Shown here piece by piece: positions 33,891 through 43,970 of a stretch of DNA of 64,000 nucleotides. Under the pieces are notes generated by a model. The model was not told where the DNA came from and made no database searches. It saw nothing but the letters and a program-made list of their open reading frames with translations. Position 1 is the first letter of the stretch. Each line of letters starts with the position of its first letter. Origin of the DNA: Microglena sp. YARC (Eukaryota > Chlorophyta > Chlorophyceae > Chlamydomonadales > Chlamydomonadaceae). The DNA is taken from contig CM039464.1 of NCBI GenBank assembly GCA_022414725.1, positions 53,610,268-53,674,267 of the forward strand, written 5' to 3'. The translations under genes were made by a program, and so were the position numbers.

Positions 33891-36225
33891 TATTCCCCCA
33901 GGGTTGATGGTGTAGCTTTGTCCTGCAGCCGGACATATACTGCAGCACCTATTTTACTAGGGTGCCCTGGTTTACCTTTTATTAGGCTACCATCTGTGTA
34001 GACCTGGAGGCCTGAGGAGGGGGTAGCTAGGTGAAGACAAGGGTGAGTAGTGGTAAGAAGAGAGGGAGGAGGGTGTTGGTGGAGTGGAGTTTGCCAAGGA
34101 TTTTTGGCAAGAGATTTGAGTTTCCGGGGGTAAGTAATGACAATGTCAGAGAAGGTAAGAGTGGGAGGTGGAGTGATAGTAGAGGGCTCCCAGGATGAGG
34201 AGAGGCTTTGCATGTAGTATGTCCATTGGTCAATAAAATCTGGGAGTTTAGGAAAATAGGTATCTTGGCTGTGGGGGTTGCATATAAGGATGAGGTGTAG
34301 TTTGTGGGTGGAGGGTGGAGGGTGAGATTTGCTGCCAAGCCAAATTTCAGAGGTAGTATAAAATTCAGACTGCGGTCTGGAGTCAATGTAGTGAATCCAG
34401 GAGTGGTGGAGGAGGGTTTTGTAAGGGGCAGCAAGGTCGTCAGGGAGGAGCATCAGGGAGCAGGTAGGGCTGAGAGTATTTTCAGCATGGTCAGCACTGG
34501 CTAGGGCCCACCTTAGAGCTTGGTGTGCTTGTGTCGTGGAGTTAGGAATGTCCACCAGTGAGCCCCCAGTCCAGATGGTAAGAAAGGGGTCTTGGTTGGA
34601 GCCAAAGAGCTGATCAGCAGGGCTGGTAGAAGAGAAGATGGTGAGGCTTTGGTCGTAGCTAAGGGGGTTAGAAGTACGATGGTGAGTAATGCCCAGAGCA
34701 GCTGCTGCTTGGTAGAGAAAAGGAGAAAGAGTGTTGGTAGCAGCAGGAGCAGCTCTGTATCTGGTGAAGAGGGCAGCTAAGTCAGTGTGGTATGTTCCTC
34801 CTTGGGTCAGTTGGTTCCATTTGGTAGGGTGGTGATTTTTGAAGTGGTCATAGTTTTGTTTGAGAGAGGTTAGTCTGTCGTTGGGAATGTGCCCAAGACA
34901 GTGACCAGTGGGGTTATAAAAATATGAAACGTTGGTGTGTGTGTGTGTGGATTGGTCATCCAGAGTGGTGAGGATGCTTGTTTGTATAATGTAGGCTGAG
35001 GGTGGTTGAATGTCCCAGTCTGGGTGCGTGTCGTGTGTGTCAATTTTCAGAAGTTTGTGAACAAGGTTGTGGTTGTCAGCATTAAATCCTGGGGAGGTGG
35101 CCCATTGGCCTTGTTGTTGAAGTTTAGTAAGGTGGGTGTCCTTCCTAGGGTTGAGGTGTGTGGTTAATGGGGGAGTAGTTTTAAAAGTGTGGGTTAATTG
35201 GTCGTATGCTGGTTGTCCCAAAAGTTCAACAAGGTGAAACGCATTGTGAGATTGGGGTTTCCAATGTATGGTGGAGGTAATGGAGGTAAGAGATGTGCTG
35301 TGGTGGATGCTGTATCCCATGTGTGTGTAGGAGTTGATATGTTCGTTGTGCATGATGGTTGGGGCCCATTGAACGTGGACAACAGTGGAAGTGACTAGTT
35401 TGTCGTCGTTGTAGGAGCGCTTGCCCCGCCAGCTCGTGATGTGCAGGGCTTTGTATTGGGATCCGTAGGTAAGGTGGAGCAGGCGCGCCGGTGGTGCAGG
35501 TGCGCTGCTGTCGGGGGATGTCATGGCCTCGCGGATCCTGTCAGGGTGTGAGGTGGGAGTTATTCTATATGCACGGTAAAATTTAGAGGTGGAGGAGTGA
35601 CGGATCCAGGATTTGCACAAGTAGTGGCGTGCTGCCCAGGTGGCATCACTGCTGGGGCAGCCCCATGCTTGGTGCGCGTGACTGCCTTCGGTCTGCGTGG
35701 GCCACGCCCACCATTGGTTTCCTTCCAGGTCCCCAATGGAATCCGCCTCGTAGTCTGCGTCAGTAACAGTGGCGTGAGGTTGGTAACGCTGGGTGGGTGG
35801 GGTGGAGGGTTCAATAGAAGCAGGAGATTTAACGTTATCGGTTGTGTTCTGCGCAATTGCGTAACCGGGCGCAAGTTGTCGGTGTGAGAGGGAAGTGGGT
35901 CAGAGTGTATTGGGGAGGCGACAGTTTGGAGGGAGGAGAGGTGAGCGGTGAGGCGGTTCAGGGACCGTTTGTGGTGTTTAGTAACTTTGTGTAAGGTGAT
36001 AAGAGAGAGATCTGTAGTGCTGACAAGGTGAGTTCCCATGGGGGTGACCAGGTCATGGTATGAATAGATGGCCAGGTCATGGAATGGAGTCATGAGTGAT
36101 ACAGGGATTGCCTGTGGAGGGAGAGGAAGAGAGTGTATGTTAAGTTTGTCAAGAAGTTCTGTGTCATTCCAAGAAATTGTTATGTCAGATTTTTTAATAA
36201 TTTCCAGCTGGCGGGCTAGGGACAT
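33890..36225 (-). pseudogene. Linker region of LINE copy 2 up to the RNase H start
   Basis: Frames 35560-36225 and 33890-35620 (overlapping, one frameshift) give a ~750-residue product: PVSLMTPFHDLAIYSYHDLV, KVTKHHKRSLNRLTAHL, LLHLTYGSQYKALHI, ADQLFGSNQDPFLTIWTGGS, QALRWALASADHAENT, and at the end LQVYTDGSLIKGKPG, the first strand of RNase H. The same blocks occur in copies 3 and 4. The region has no recognised domain but is clearly under common descent across copies. Confidence 0.75.
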
Positions 36226-36434
36226 ATACTTAAGTTGCTTGCGGGATACAAAATTCCTTCAACAACCGACAAACATCGAGAGCAGATTTCGTAGGCGCTA
36301 CTTCCCCTCCGCATTAGCGGAAACTGGATTCGGAATGCCGCGACGCTAGGCTTTGTAACAATCACACCCGCGAGGGAAATGAGCAATGTGCCCCCATCTC
36401 AGATCCACCGCTCCCCACCTCCACCTCCTCCAAA

Positions 36435-38255
36435 GTGATCCATCTCAACTGTCGGCGAGCGAGCAGTTCGAATCCAGGGAAGCAGCGCTCTGGAAGCACC
36501 AGAGCGCAGCAAAACCCATGGAAAAAGGTAGGGAATATCAAAGCGCCCAACGCCTCTGCCAGCATCACCCAACCAAATTCTACCACCAAATCCCCGTACC
36601 GGGCGGATTACCAAATCTACGCCAAACAAGAAGAACAACACCACGTTTCGAGCGGACACGCTGTCGCGAAGCGATCCTGGAACACCTGCTATACAGATAT
36701 TCCAGGATGGGGCACCTGCATACCAAATCCCACGATGATCGTCACCACCCTCCGACGAATCCTGACCACCATCAAAAAAAATATCATCTCCACTTTCAGC
36801 ATCAAACAATCAAAAATCACCACCAAACCCTACTATGGAAAAGATACCATCTCCAACGCGACGATCCACATCGTCGTCCTTCTTATCCTCCTAACAAGCA
36901 CAGCCTTCCAACACCACAACACTTGCAACTCTCAAGCCCCACAACCCTCCAACGATACAATGCTCCGATATGGCCCCTTCCAATCTAAGCTCCTCACAGG
37001 TGAGAACTACGAGTCGTGCCTCCCCAGTAACGACATGTACTCACGCACCGACCCTCAACCTCCCTTCGACCATTGCTGCGTCTCCCTGCTCCGCAACAAC
37101 ACATTCCATCCAAACCAACATCTCTCCCAAATCCACCCTTACTGGGATAATACCGTCCATCGTGGCGAAGGTGAGAGTCCTATTGAATCCTGCAGATTCA
37201 ATGGGGGGCAAAAGCCTGACGGCAGCCCCCAAAATGGAAAGCATAAGCCTGACGGCAGCTATCCGAACCTCGCAAATAACAATATCTCCTCGACAGGTCT
37301 CAGTGGCACCAAGCCTGTGCTCGAATCCAGAGGGGACGTCCTCTACCCCCCCCGAGGATTCACCGCGCAACGCCACGTCTTCCTGGATACTCACCTACAG
37401 CGAGCCATCCGAGTCTATGAGACCCACGAGGAAATTAACGCAACCATCCACCCTCCGTCACCCAACGACGAATCAGTCTTCCATAACATCGACCCCTTCG
37501 CGGCCGAGCTGAGCGACCAAACAGTTGTGACTTACCCCATCCACGGCATTCCCCAAGATGCCAAGATTATCAAGGTGGTGCTGGGAGGCATTGTTGGCAA
37601 CACCACCAGCATGAGGCTTACCAACAGGCCCAGACCCGGCTTCTTCCCTGACAATGCCTTGGCTTGCACCACCCCTGACTCAGTTGCTAGGCATGTCAAC
37701 GCAGCATTCCGCCAGATGCCCCCTGGCATACTGGCTGGCGACATCAGTGAGAAGCATGTCGACCAAGTCTGCAGCACCCCTACTACACCCGTAGAGTGGA
37801 AAGTAACAGTCCACATTCATGCCACTCACCTGCACAAACTCCCCCTCCTGACTATCAAACACCTCTGCAACTTTGCAGTCCTAGCCAAAAGCAGAAACCT
37901 TGAGACAGGGGTACCCACTCTCACCCCTCTAGTAAACACCAACCACCTCATCCCCTGCAAAATCTTAGTCAATATTGAAGACAGTGAGAGCCTCTATCCC
38001 AAGGGCACCATCTCTAGAGCCAACACCATCACCAGACTTACCTCCCTGGGCAGGTCCACCAGAAACCCTGCCTGGCAGATCATTGATGTTTGTCAGCAGA
38101 CCAGGATCCCCACCCATACTCCCAGTGGAAGTGTCCTCTCAGAGCAACCCACTGCACCTACTGCCACAACACTTGTACCCATTCCCCACTATCCCCCTGG
38201 CAGAACAACCAACCCTGCACACCCACCAGCCCCAGGGCATCTCCAGAACCCCTAG
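36435..38255 (+). pseudogene. LINE copy 3 ORF1, first part
   Basis: 606 open codons. The first ~300 residues are Ser/Thr/Asn/Pro-rich and of low complexity. From ~residue 300 the sequence looks folded (LQRAIRVYETHEEINATI, TYPIHGIPQDAKIIKVVLGG, KVTVHIHATHLHKLPLLT, LCNFAVLAKSRNLETGVP). No gag-like knuckle or RRM was recognised. Position before ORF2 suggests the RNA-binding/chaperone role usual for LINE ORF1. The start codon is uncertain. Confidence 0.6.
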
Positions 38256-39930
38256 CTGAAGGGGGAGATGAGCATATGACAGAAGCACAGGGCACAGATG
38301 TCACTGACCCTCCCACACCCTTCTCCAACCCTGATGCCCCTGGCCATGACCATGCCCCTCCCACCAAGAAGGCCAAGGGGCAGAAGACCAACGCCGCAGA
38401 TGATGCGGAAGTCGCAGGACCCCCCAGGAAACTCACCTCACCATCACCTCCCCTCAGCTTCTCTGTCCCAGTGACTTATCCCCTCCTGACCACCTCGACT
38501 TCCACGACATCGAGGAGGTTCGCCGAGCCTCTGAAGCTTACATGCACTCCGACTGGAGGAACATCGAAGCAGAAGACAAACCCAACTGGCTTGTGAAGCT
38601 CGAGGTCATCCTCCAGCTCGCCTTGATTAACAAAGAAGACCACGACGACACCATGACAGTGCATAACTCACTCAACTTCATGCTGGTAGAGACCACTCGC
38701 GACAAGAGGACTGTCACCAGCGCCATGTGCGCCACTCCCGCAATCAAGGAGTCCATTGAGTCCCTGCTCCCCCTCCACATCAGGAGGACTGACCACTACA
38801 GCCTCTTCATCAGCCCCTCCAACATCCCCTCAGATGCCTACCAGTGCTCAGTGATCTTGAAGACTGACCAGATCGTCAACTTTGAAGACCGCCTTGGACT
38901 GCACCAAGTCATCATGGAATCCAACAGGCACTACCTCGCTACTCTGAGGAGGATGTTCCCCAAGGAGCTGGAGGGCCTTGATGAGGACCTACACTCACCA
39001 GACCTGTGGGACATCATCTCCAGGGAAAAGATCTGCAGCGATTATGTCACCACCGCTGCTCACATTAACAACTCCCTTGTCACCAGGGAGGGCATCCCTC
39101 TCTACTTACATGATCCTATCACCAGGTCAACACAAGCCAACCGAGGCATCCACCTCATGCTCTTAAACAGAGCTACAGTCCTGATAACCTTCCTCTCCAC
39201 CAGAGGCATCCTCCATTCTGGTGGCTCTACCTACACCCTCAGGCCCTCCTTCCTCCCTGACTACGACCCTGCCATGACCAAGGGCAAGCCAGGCAAGATC
39301 TGGAACTGCCTGGCCACTTGGATGATCAGGAGAGAGATCTCCAAGAATTCCGCCAAGGGAAAAGGCCCCCTTGACCCCCACACCAAGGGTGACCTGGACC
39401 AATGGAAGGCTCTCAAGACCTCCCTGGATGGACACCCCCCCGAATACCATGTCACCACCTACCAGAAGGCCATTGTTGACATGCTCCTCAACCATGAAAC
39501 CCCTGATCCACCTGCAGCTTGGCCACCTGCACCCTATGAAGCCGCTGATGATGATGACATCTTTGGAGCAGGTGCCATCACCAGTGAGCACTGCAACACC
39601 CCAGCAGACCCTGAACTGGGAAATGACTGGAGCAGCTTCCTCCAAACGGCTGCTCTCAAGGTAAACCCCAATCAAACCAAACCCTATAGTACCTTCTACA
39701 CCTGCATCCCTGCCACCAAAAACCAACAACATCAAAACACTCACCACTCCACAGGTTGCCAGCACCACAGCCAACAAGGCTTACCCCAAAGCCAACACCT
39801 TCAAGGGATACAGGAAGTAGCAAACCCCCTTGACCTCTGGATAACAGCACTGCTCCTCCTGCTCTTCTCTCTTATCAGCACTACCCACTGTCCCAGTGGA
39901 AACATCCATAGCAAGAGCAAACAAAAATAG
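38256..39930 (+). pseudogene. LINE copy 3 ORF1, second part
   Basis: The open frame 38542-39930 (462 codons) is preceded by 38090-38596 in another frame (PPTKKAKGQKTNAADDAE), so a frameshift at ~38560 splits one protein. Readable blocks include NWLVKLEVILQLALINKEDH, HIRRTDHYSLFISPSNIPSD, RHYLATLRRMFPKELEGLDE and LNRATVLITFLSTRGI. A late hydrophobic run (LWITALLLLLFSLI) precedes the stop. No domain was recognised. It follows 36435-38255 without a gap and may be one ~1150-residue ORF1 or two ORFs. Confidence 0.6.
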
Positions 39931-39980
39931 AAAAAAATAGACATGGATATGAGCCCCTCTGGACACTATCTCCTTATAAT

Positions 39981-40781
39981 GTGAACCCCTGCCAGACCAA
40001 AGGCACAGCCTGCCACTCCTGTGCTGAGATTACAACCTGTAACAGATTAAACCTTGCCTGCACTCTTCCCTCCCCTATCTCTCCTGCTCTCACTCTACCC
40101 ATAGACAGCTCAGATACTCAGGAGGATGCTCACAGCAGTAAGTACCCCTACAGCTGCCCCCTCTCCACTCCTCCTACACCCCCCACACTCAGAGGAGGTA
40201 GACCCAGAGGAAGCAGACGCCTACAAAGTAAGTCTGAGTCTGCCCCATACTGGGAAGCCCAAACAGCCTCTCACTGCCAAATTCACTCCATCAATGCCTA
40301 CCTTGGATACAAAGCCATGGATATCAATCTAGTCCTAGACTTTGCTAACAAACTCCACACTCAAGTCACTAGAGCCACTGATAATCACTGGAAGGTTATG
40401 GGATCATATTTTCTCAACCCCTCTGGAAACTATAATAATGCCCTTATTGACTACTACACCTTCACCAAGCAGACTGGCACTGGATACCTGGTCAGCCACA
40501 GGAACCACCCATACACACCACTACACACCTCATCTCCTAACACTGAAGAAAATTATGAAACAGGCATCCAACTTGGTAGCACCAAACAACAAATCCTTAG
40601 CAGAATTCCCATCAATAGCACCAAATTCATACTGCACTACTGGTCCAATGGCTATGGTCATGCAATCACTATCAAATACTACAACAATAAATGGTACAAC
40701 CTTGACTCTGAAATCTCTGGACCCACCATCCTAACCCCCCAAGACTGGCACCAGCTCCAGGGGGCGCATCTACACTCTTAG
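39981..40781 (+). pseudogene. Josephin-like cysteine protease domain at the start of LINE ORF2
   Basis: Residues ~90-265 of this 266-codon frame resemble the ataxin-3 Josephin fold. The nucleophile motif is SHCQIHSINAYLG (Cys99), compare C-x-x-H-x-x-N in Josephins. It is followed by NPSGNYNNALIDYYTF (parallel to the PSGN..D-x-G-F-F block), then HYWSNGYGHAITIKYY (His227) and KWYNLDSEISGP (Asn240, parallel to WFNLNS..TGP). Cys-His-Asn in this order and spacing would be a complete deubiquitinase triad. The first ~85 residues are Cys- and Pro-rich. A stop separates it from the AP endonuclease. OTU or Ulp1 family membership is the alternative. Confidence 0.65.
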
Positions 40782-40929
40782 CCAGGCTACACCCTCCTTC
40801 CATGGCCATCCATTTCAACCTGATCTCTATTTTGATCCAACCAATCCCCACCCTAATACCAATGGTACCATCCTAGAAGACTCTCAACAGATCAACACCT
40901 ACACCAATCCACCACCTTCACCACCAGAT

Positions 40930-41110
40930 CAAAACAATCCCTACCACTCAAAATAACACTGAAACACCCACAGACGAAGATGATGACATTATCTATCTAG
41001 TATCTGAGGATGAATCCCACGCAAAACGTAAGAAACCCTACACCTCTACCAAAAAATCTAAAAAATCCAAGAAAACTACCACCACTAAAAAACGGTTACG
41101 AAGTGACCTT
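40930..41110 (+). pseudogene. Acidic SIM-like and lysine-rich linker of LINE ORF2
   Basis: The frame reads TPTDEDDDIIYLVSEDES and then AKRKKPYTSTKKSKKSKK. The first part is a hydrophobic core flanked by acids, the form of a SUMO-interaction motif. The second is a strong nuclear-localisation-like basic run. They lie between the protease and the AP endonuclease. Confidence 0.5.
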
Positions 41111-41339
41111 CCCCCCCAATACAGGCAGCAAGGCTCCCCACCCCCAGCAGGCCTACCATCCCTGAATACAACAAGCTCAGACAGACCCGGATCCCTGGAG
41201 CTCCCCCCCCGTCCAAGAAGCAGCAGTCCATCAGCACTACCAAGCCCACCTCACCGGTGAAAACGTAGTAAGCCTAAATACTCTGAACAAACCTCAGACC
41301 ACCCTGTCCAACAGCAGGAACACATTCTTAATGACACTA

Positions 41340-42060
41340 AACATCACCACTATCAACTGCAGGGAATTGGATCCTCCTGGGAAGTCATCTATGATCACAT
41401 TAGATCCAGGGATAATGATATAATAATTCTCACTGAAACCAAAACTACTCTCACACAGAAAAATCCATTATAAACATGATTAAATCAGACATGCATGATT
41501 ATCACTTCCACCACAACAGCAAAACTACTCTCCAAGCTACCAGCCCTGACAAAATAGTCACCCCCTCAGCAGGGGTCATTACCCTAATCAGGAAAACAGT
41601 CACTGCTCACCCAGTCAATCATGAAACTCCAGTCGAACTCTCTGGACACATTACTCACCAAACCATAAACAACATAACCCATGTCCTGGGCGTCTACATG
41701 CCCTGTAACAATGCCCCAAAAGAGAGAACATCTACTCCTACATCCACCACATTACTGAGAAAAATCCTACCCACCACTACATCCTAGCTGGGGACTGGAA
41801 TGCCACATGCCACACCACTGACAGAAGCAGTCTAACCAAATATCCAGATGACATTTCTCACCAGCAACACATTTCTCAACTCTGTATCACTCCACAACCA
41901 CAACCCAGACCTCACACATACTTTTCTTGCAGCAACAACACCCCCTACAGCAGTCGTATTGATGATATCCTGCTCATCAACTCACCTCCGGCACCCACAC
42001 AACTGAAAGCACCCACCAAATAGGGGACACCCTAGACCACCATGCACTTGAGAAACGCCT
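41340..42060 (+). pseudogene. AP endonuclease domain of LINE copy 3
   Basis: Pieces in two or three frames: ITTINCRE (or the shifted GIGSSWEVIYDHIRSRDND), IIILTETKTTLTQ (the E of the first metal site), HYILAGDWNATCHTTD (GDWNA, normally GDFN), SRIDDILLI and the final GDTLDHHALE (D-H). This is the exonuclease-endonuclease-phosphatase fold that nicks target DNA in APE-type LINEs. At least four frameshifts or stops break it. The stretch up to 42300 lacks known motifs. Confidence 0.8.
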
Positions 42061-42297
42061 CACCTCCACTCTCCTCCCCCCTCCTGCCATACCTCCAACC
42101 AACACCTACACCTCCCCTCAGCTCCTCCTCCCTCTTAAACAATCAGACAAAGAGAAAACTAGGCAAGCCATCACTACTCAATACCTCCACCAATTCCTGA
42201 GCTCCCAAACTAACATAGAATCCGCCTGGCAAACTGCTCAGGACCTTCTTGGGGAAGACAGGACTGCCTCTCACATTCAATCATCAGGCAGGAACTG

Positions 42298-43970
42298 ATG
42301 ACTACACTTCCAGAAGACCTCAACAGTATGGCCGACCACCTTATGACCACCCTGCATCAAGCCCTCAGTATAATGATAGAGACTTGCCCCACTAAACAAA
42401 CCATCTCTGGCATCTTCCTCCCCAGAAAGACAGCTAAATCCTACCAACAACTTAACCAACACGTGAAACACATTAAAACTCTCCGCACCCAATCCTACTC
42501 CATGGACCAATCTGGATATGATAACCTGCGCTCTTCCCCATCCTTTCCTCCAGACTGCCCTCTACAAACTACAACGCAAGTCCAACTCCTTCTCCTCCAC
42601 AACCCCCTTCTTACCCAATACCGTCAATCACTCACTGATGACATACAACACACTATCCAGGAGCTACGCACTATCCAAGCCCTGCAAAAGGAGGAAAGAA
42701 GCACCAAGGCCATCAAGAAGTTTCGCCATCGCCTTAATACACAGGCGCGGGTTACGCATAGACACACCTTCAAACCAGACGGCCAGCCCCACTCTCCCAC
42801 TGTCCTTCTTAACCAGCAAACTGGAACCCTTCATACTAAAACTAAAGATCTCCTTGACCTTTTGACCAAACACATGGGCAAAACTCATGTCTCCCCCTGT
42901 GCCCCCACCCAATGGCAACTACACTGCCTACTCTACCCCTCCCCCTGGGAAACACACACTGACAAATTTCAACTCGAAACCCCGCCACCTCTATTCAGCA
43001 TACTGCCTCACCCTACACCTACCTCTCATCCCCAACTGCCTACACCGACTGCATCAGAAAACTGGCCACAAATAAAGCCACAGGACCAGATGGGATACCC
43101 AATGAATTACTGATGTGTCTCCCCACCGAAATGCACACTGTCATTCACAAACTTATGCAAATCTCCTGGATCCTGGGAGAAACCCCAGACTGCTGGAAAA
43201 CTTCTCACACAGTTATGCTTTACAAAAAATCTGACCCGTACCTTCCCCAGAACTATAGACCCATAGGAATTAACAATTCTGTGGCTAAACTCTGGACCTC
43301 TCTCATCACCAACACAATTTCCACCTACTCAGAAACCAATCATATTCTCAGCACCTGCCAAGAGGGATTAGAAAAGACAAGAGCACCTATAGGCAGCTCC
43401 TCAACCTCCTTCACAACATAGAGGATGCCTCCCTCTTCCAACAAGACTTGTACGCAGCTTACTTTGACTTTAGCTCTGCCTTCAACATAGATCACCAAAA
43501 ACTTCTTTGCATTATGCACAACCTTGGATTCACCCACGACACCATAGACACAGTCAAAGGGATCTATACCAACTCCAACACTCACATCCTCCTTAACAAC
43601 ACACCTGGTCAACCCATCCCCATCACCAGGGGATCCATCCAAGGGGACACACTCTCCCCTCTCCTCTTCATCATCTTTATTGAACCCCTCCACCGATGGC
43701 TATGCTCAGGAGGTAGGGGATACCGCGCTGCCTCCCTTCCCACCGCGGAGGCTGACGAGCACCTCAACCAGCAGCCTGGGGTACGCGGATGACACCGCAG
43801 TCCTCACTCGAACGGTCGAGGACCTCCGCATCCAATGTGGTAAAGTCCAACTGTTCAGCACCTGGTCTGGCATCCTCTCAATGCTACCAAATGTGTGGTC
43901 AGTGGCATTCTTCACAAGACACACCCCTCAAACCCCACCCACACACTGATATCCTCAAACAAAGACTCCA
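42298..43970 (+). pseudogene. Reverse transcriptase of LINE copy 3
   Basis: A helical lead-in (42298-42850) is followed by ATNKATGPDGIPNELLM, PQNYRPIGINNSVAKLW, motif A YAAYFDFSSAFNIDH (43452-43497), motif B RGSIQGDTLSPLLFI and motif C GYADDTAVLTR (~43778-43800). These are the expected RT motifs of APE-lineage LINEs. Frameshifts occur at ~43110, ~43365 and ~43720. Its enzyme copies the element RNA onto the nicked chromosomal target. Confidence 0.9.

Larger units (their letters stand above)
32280..36240 (-). mobile_element. Dualen-like LINE copy 2, 5'-truncated
   Basis: On the minus strand it starts in the region after the RT (ISWNDTELLDKLNI, matching 44550) and continues through the linker, RNase H and restriction-like endonuclease to a 3' UTR and a tail of CAATTT repeats (plus strand AATTGAAATTG.., 32275-32300). 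It is close to the long copy at 36250-48420, head-to-head with it. An 8-bp-stem hairpin in the 3' UTR (32553-32572, CCCCGGGT/ACCCGGGG) may be an RT recognition element. Confidence 0.88.

Noticed and set aside
26226..36240. Plus-strand ORFs (for example 27459-27935, 28265-28696) as genes
   Set aside because: They are antisense shadows of minus-strand LINE coding sequence with recognisable RNase H and nuclease motifs.
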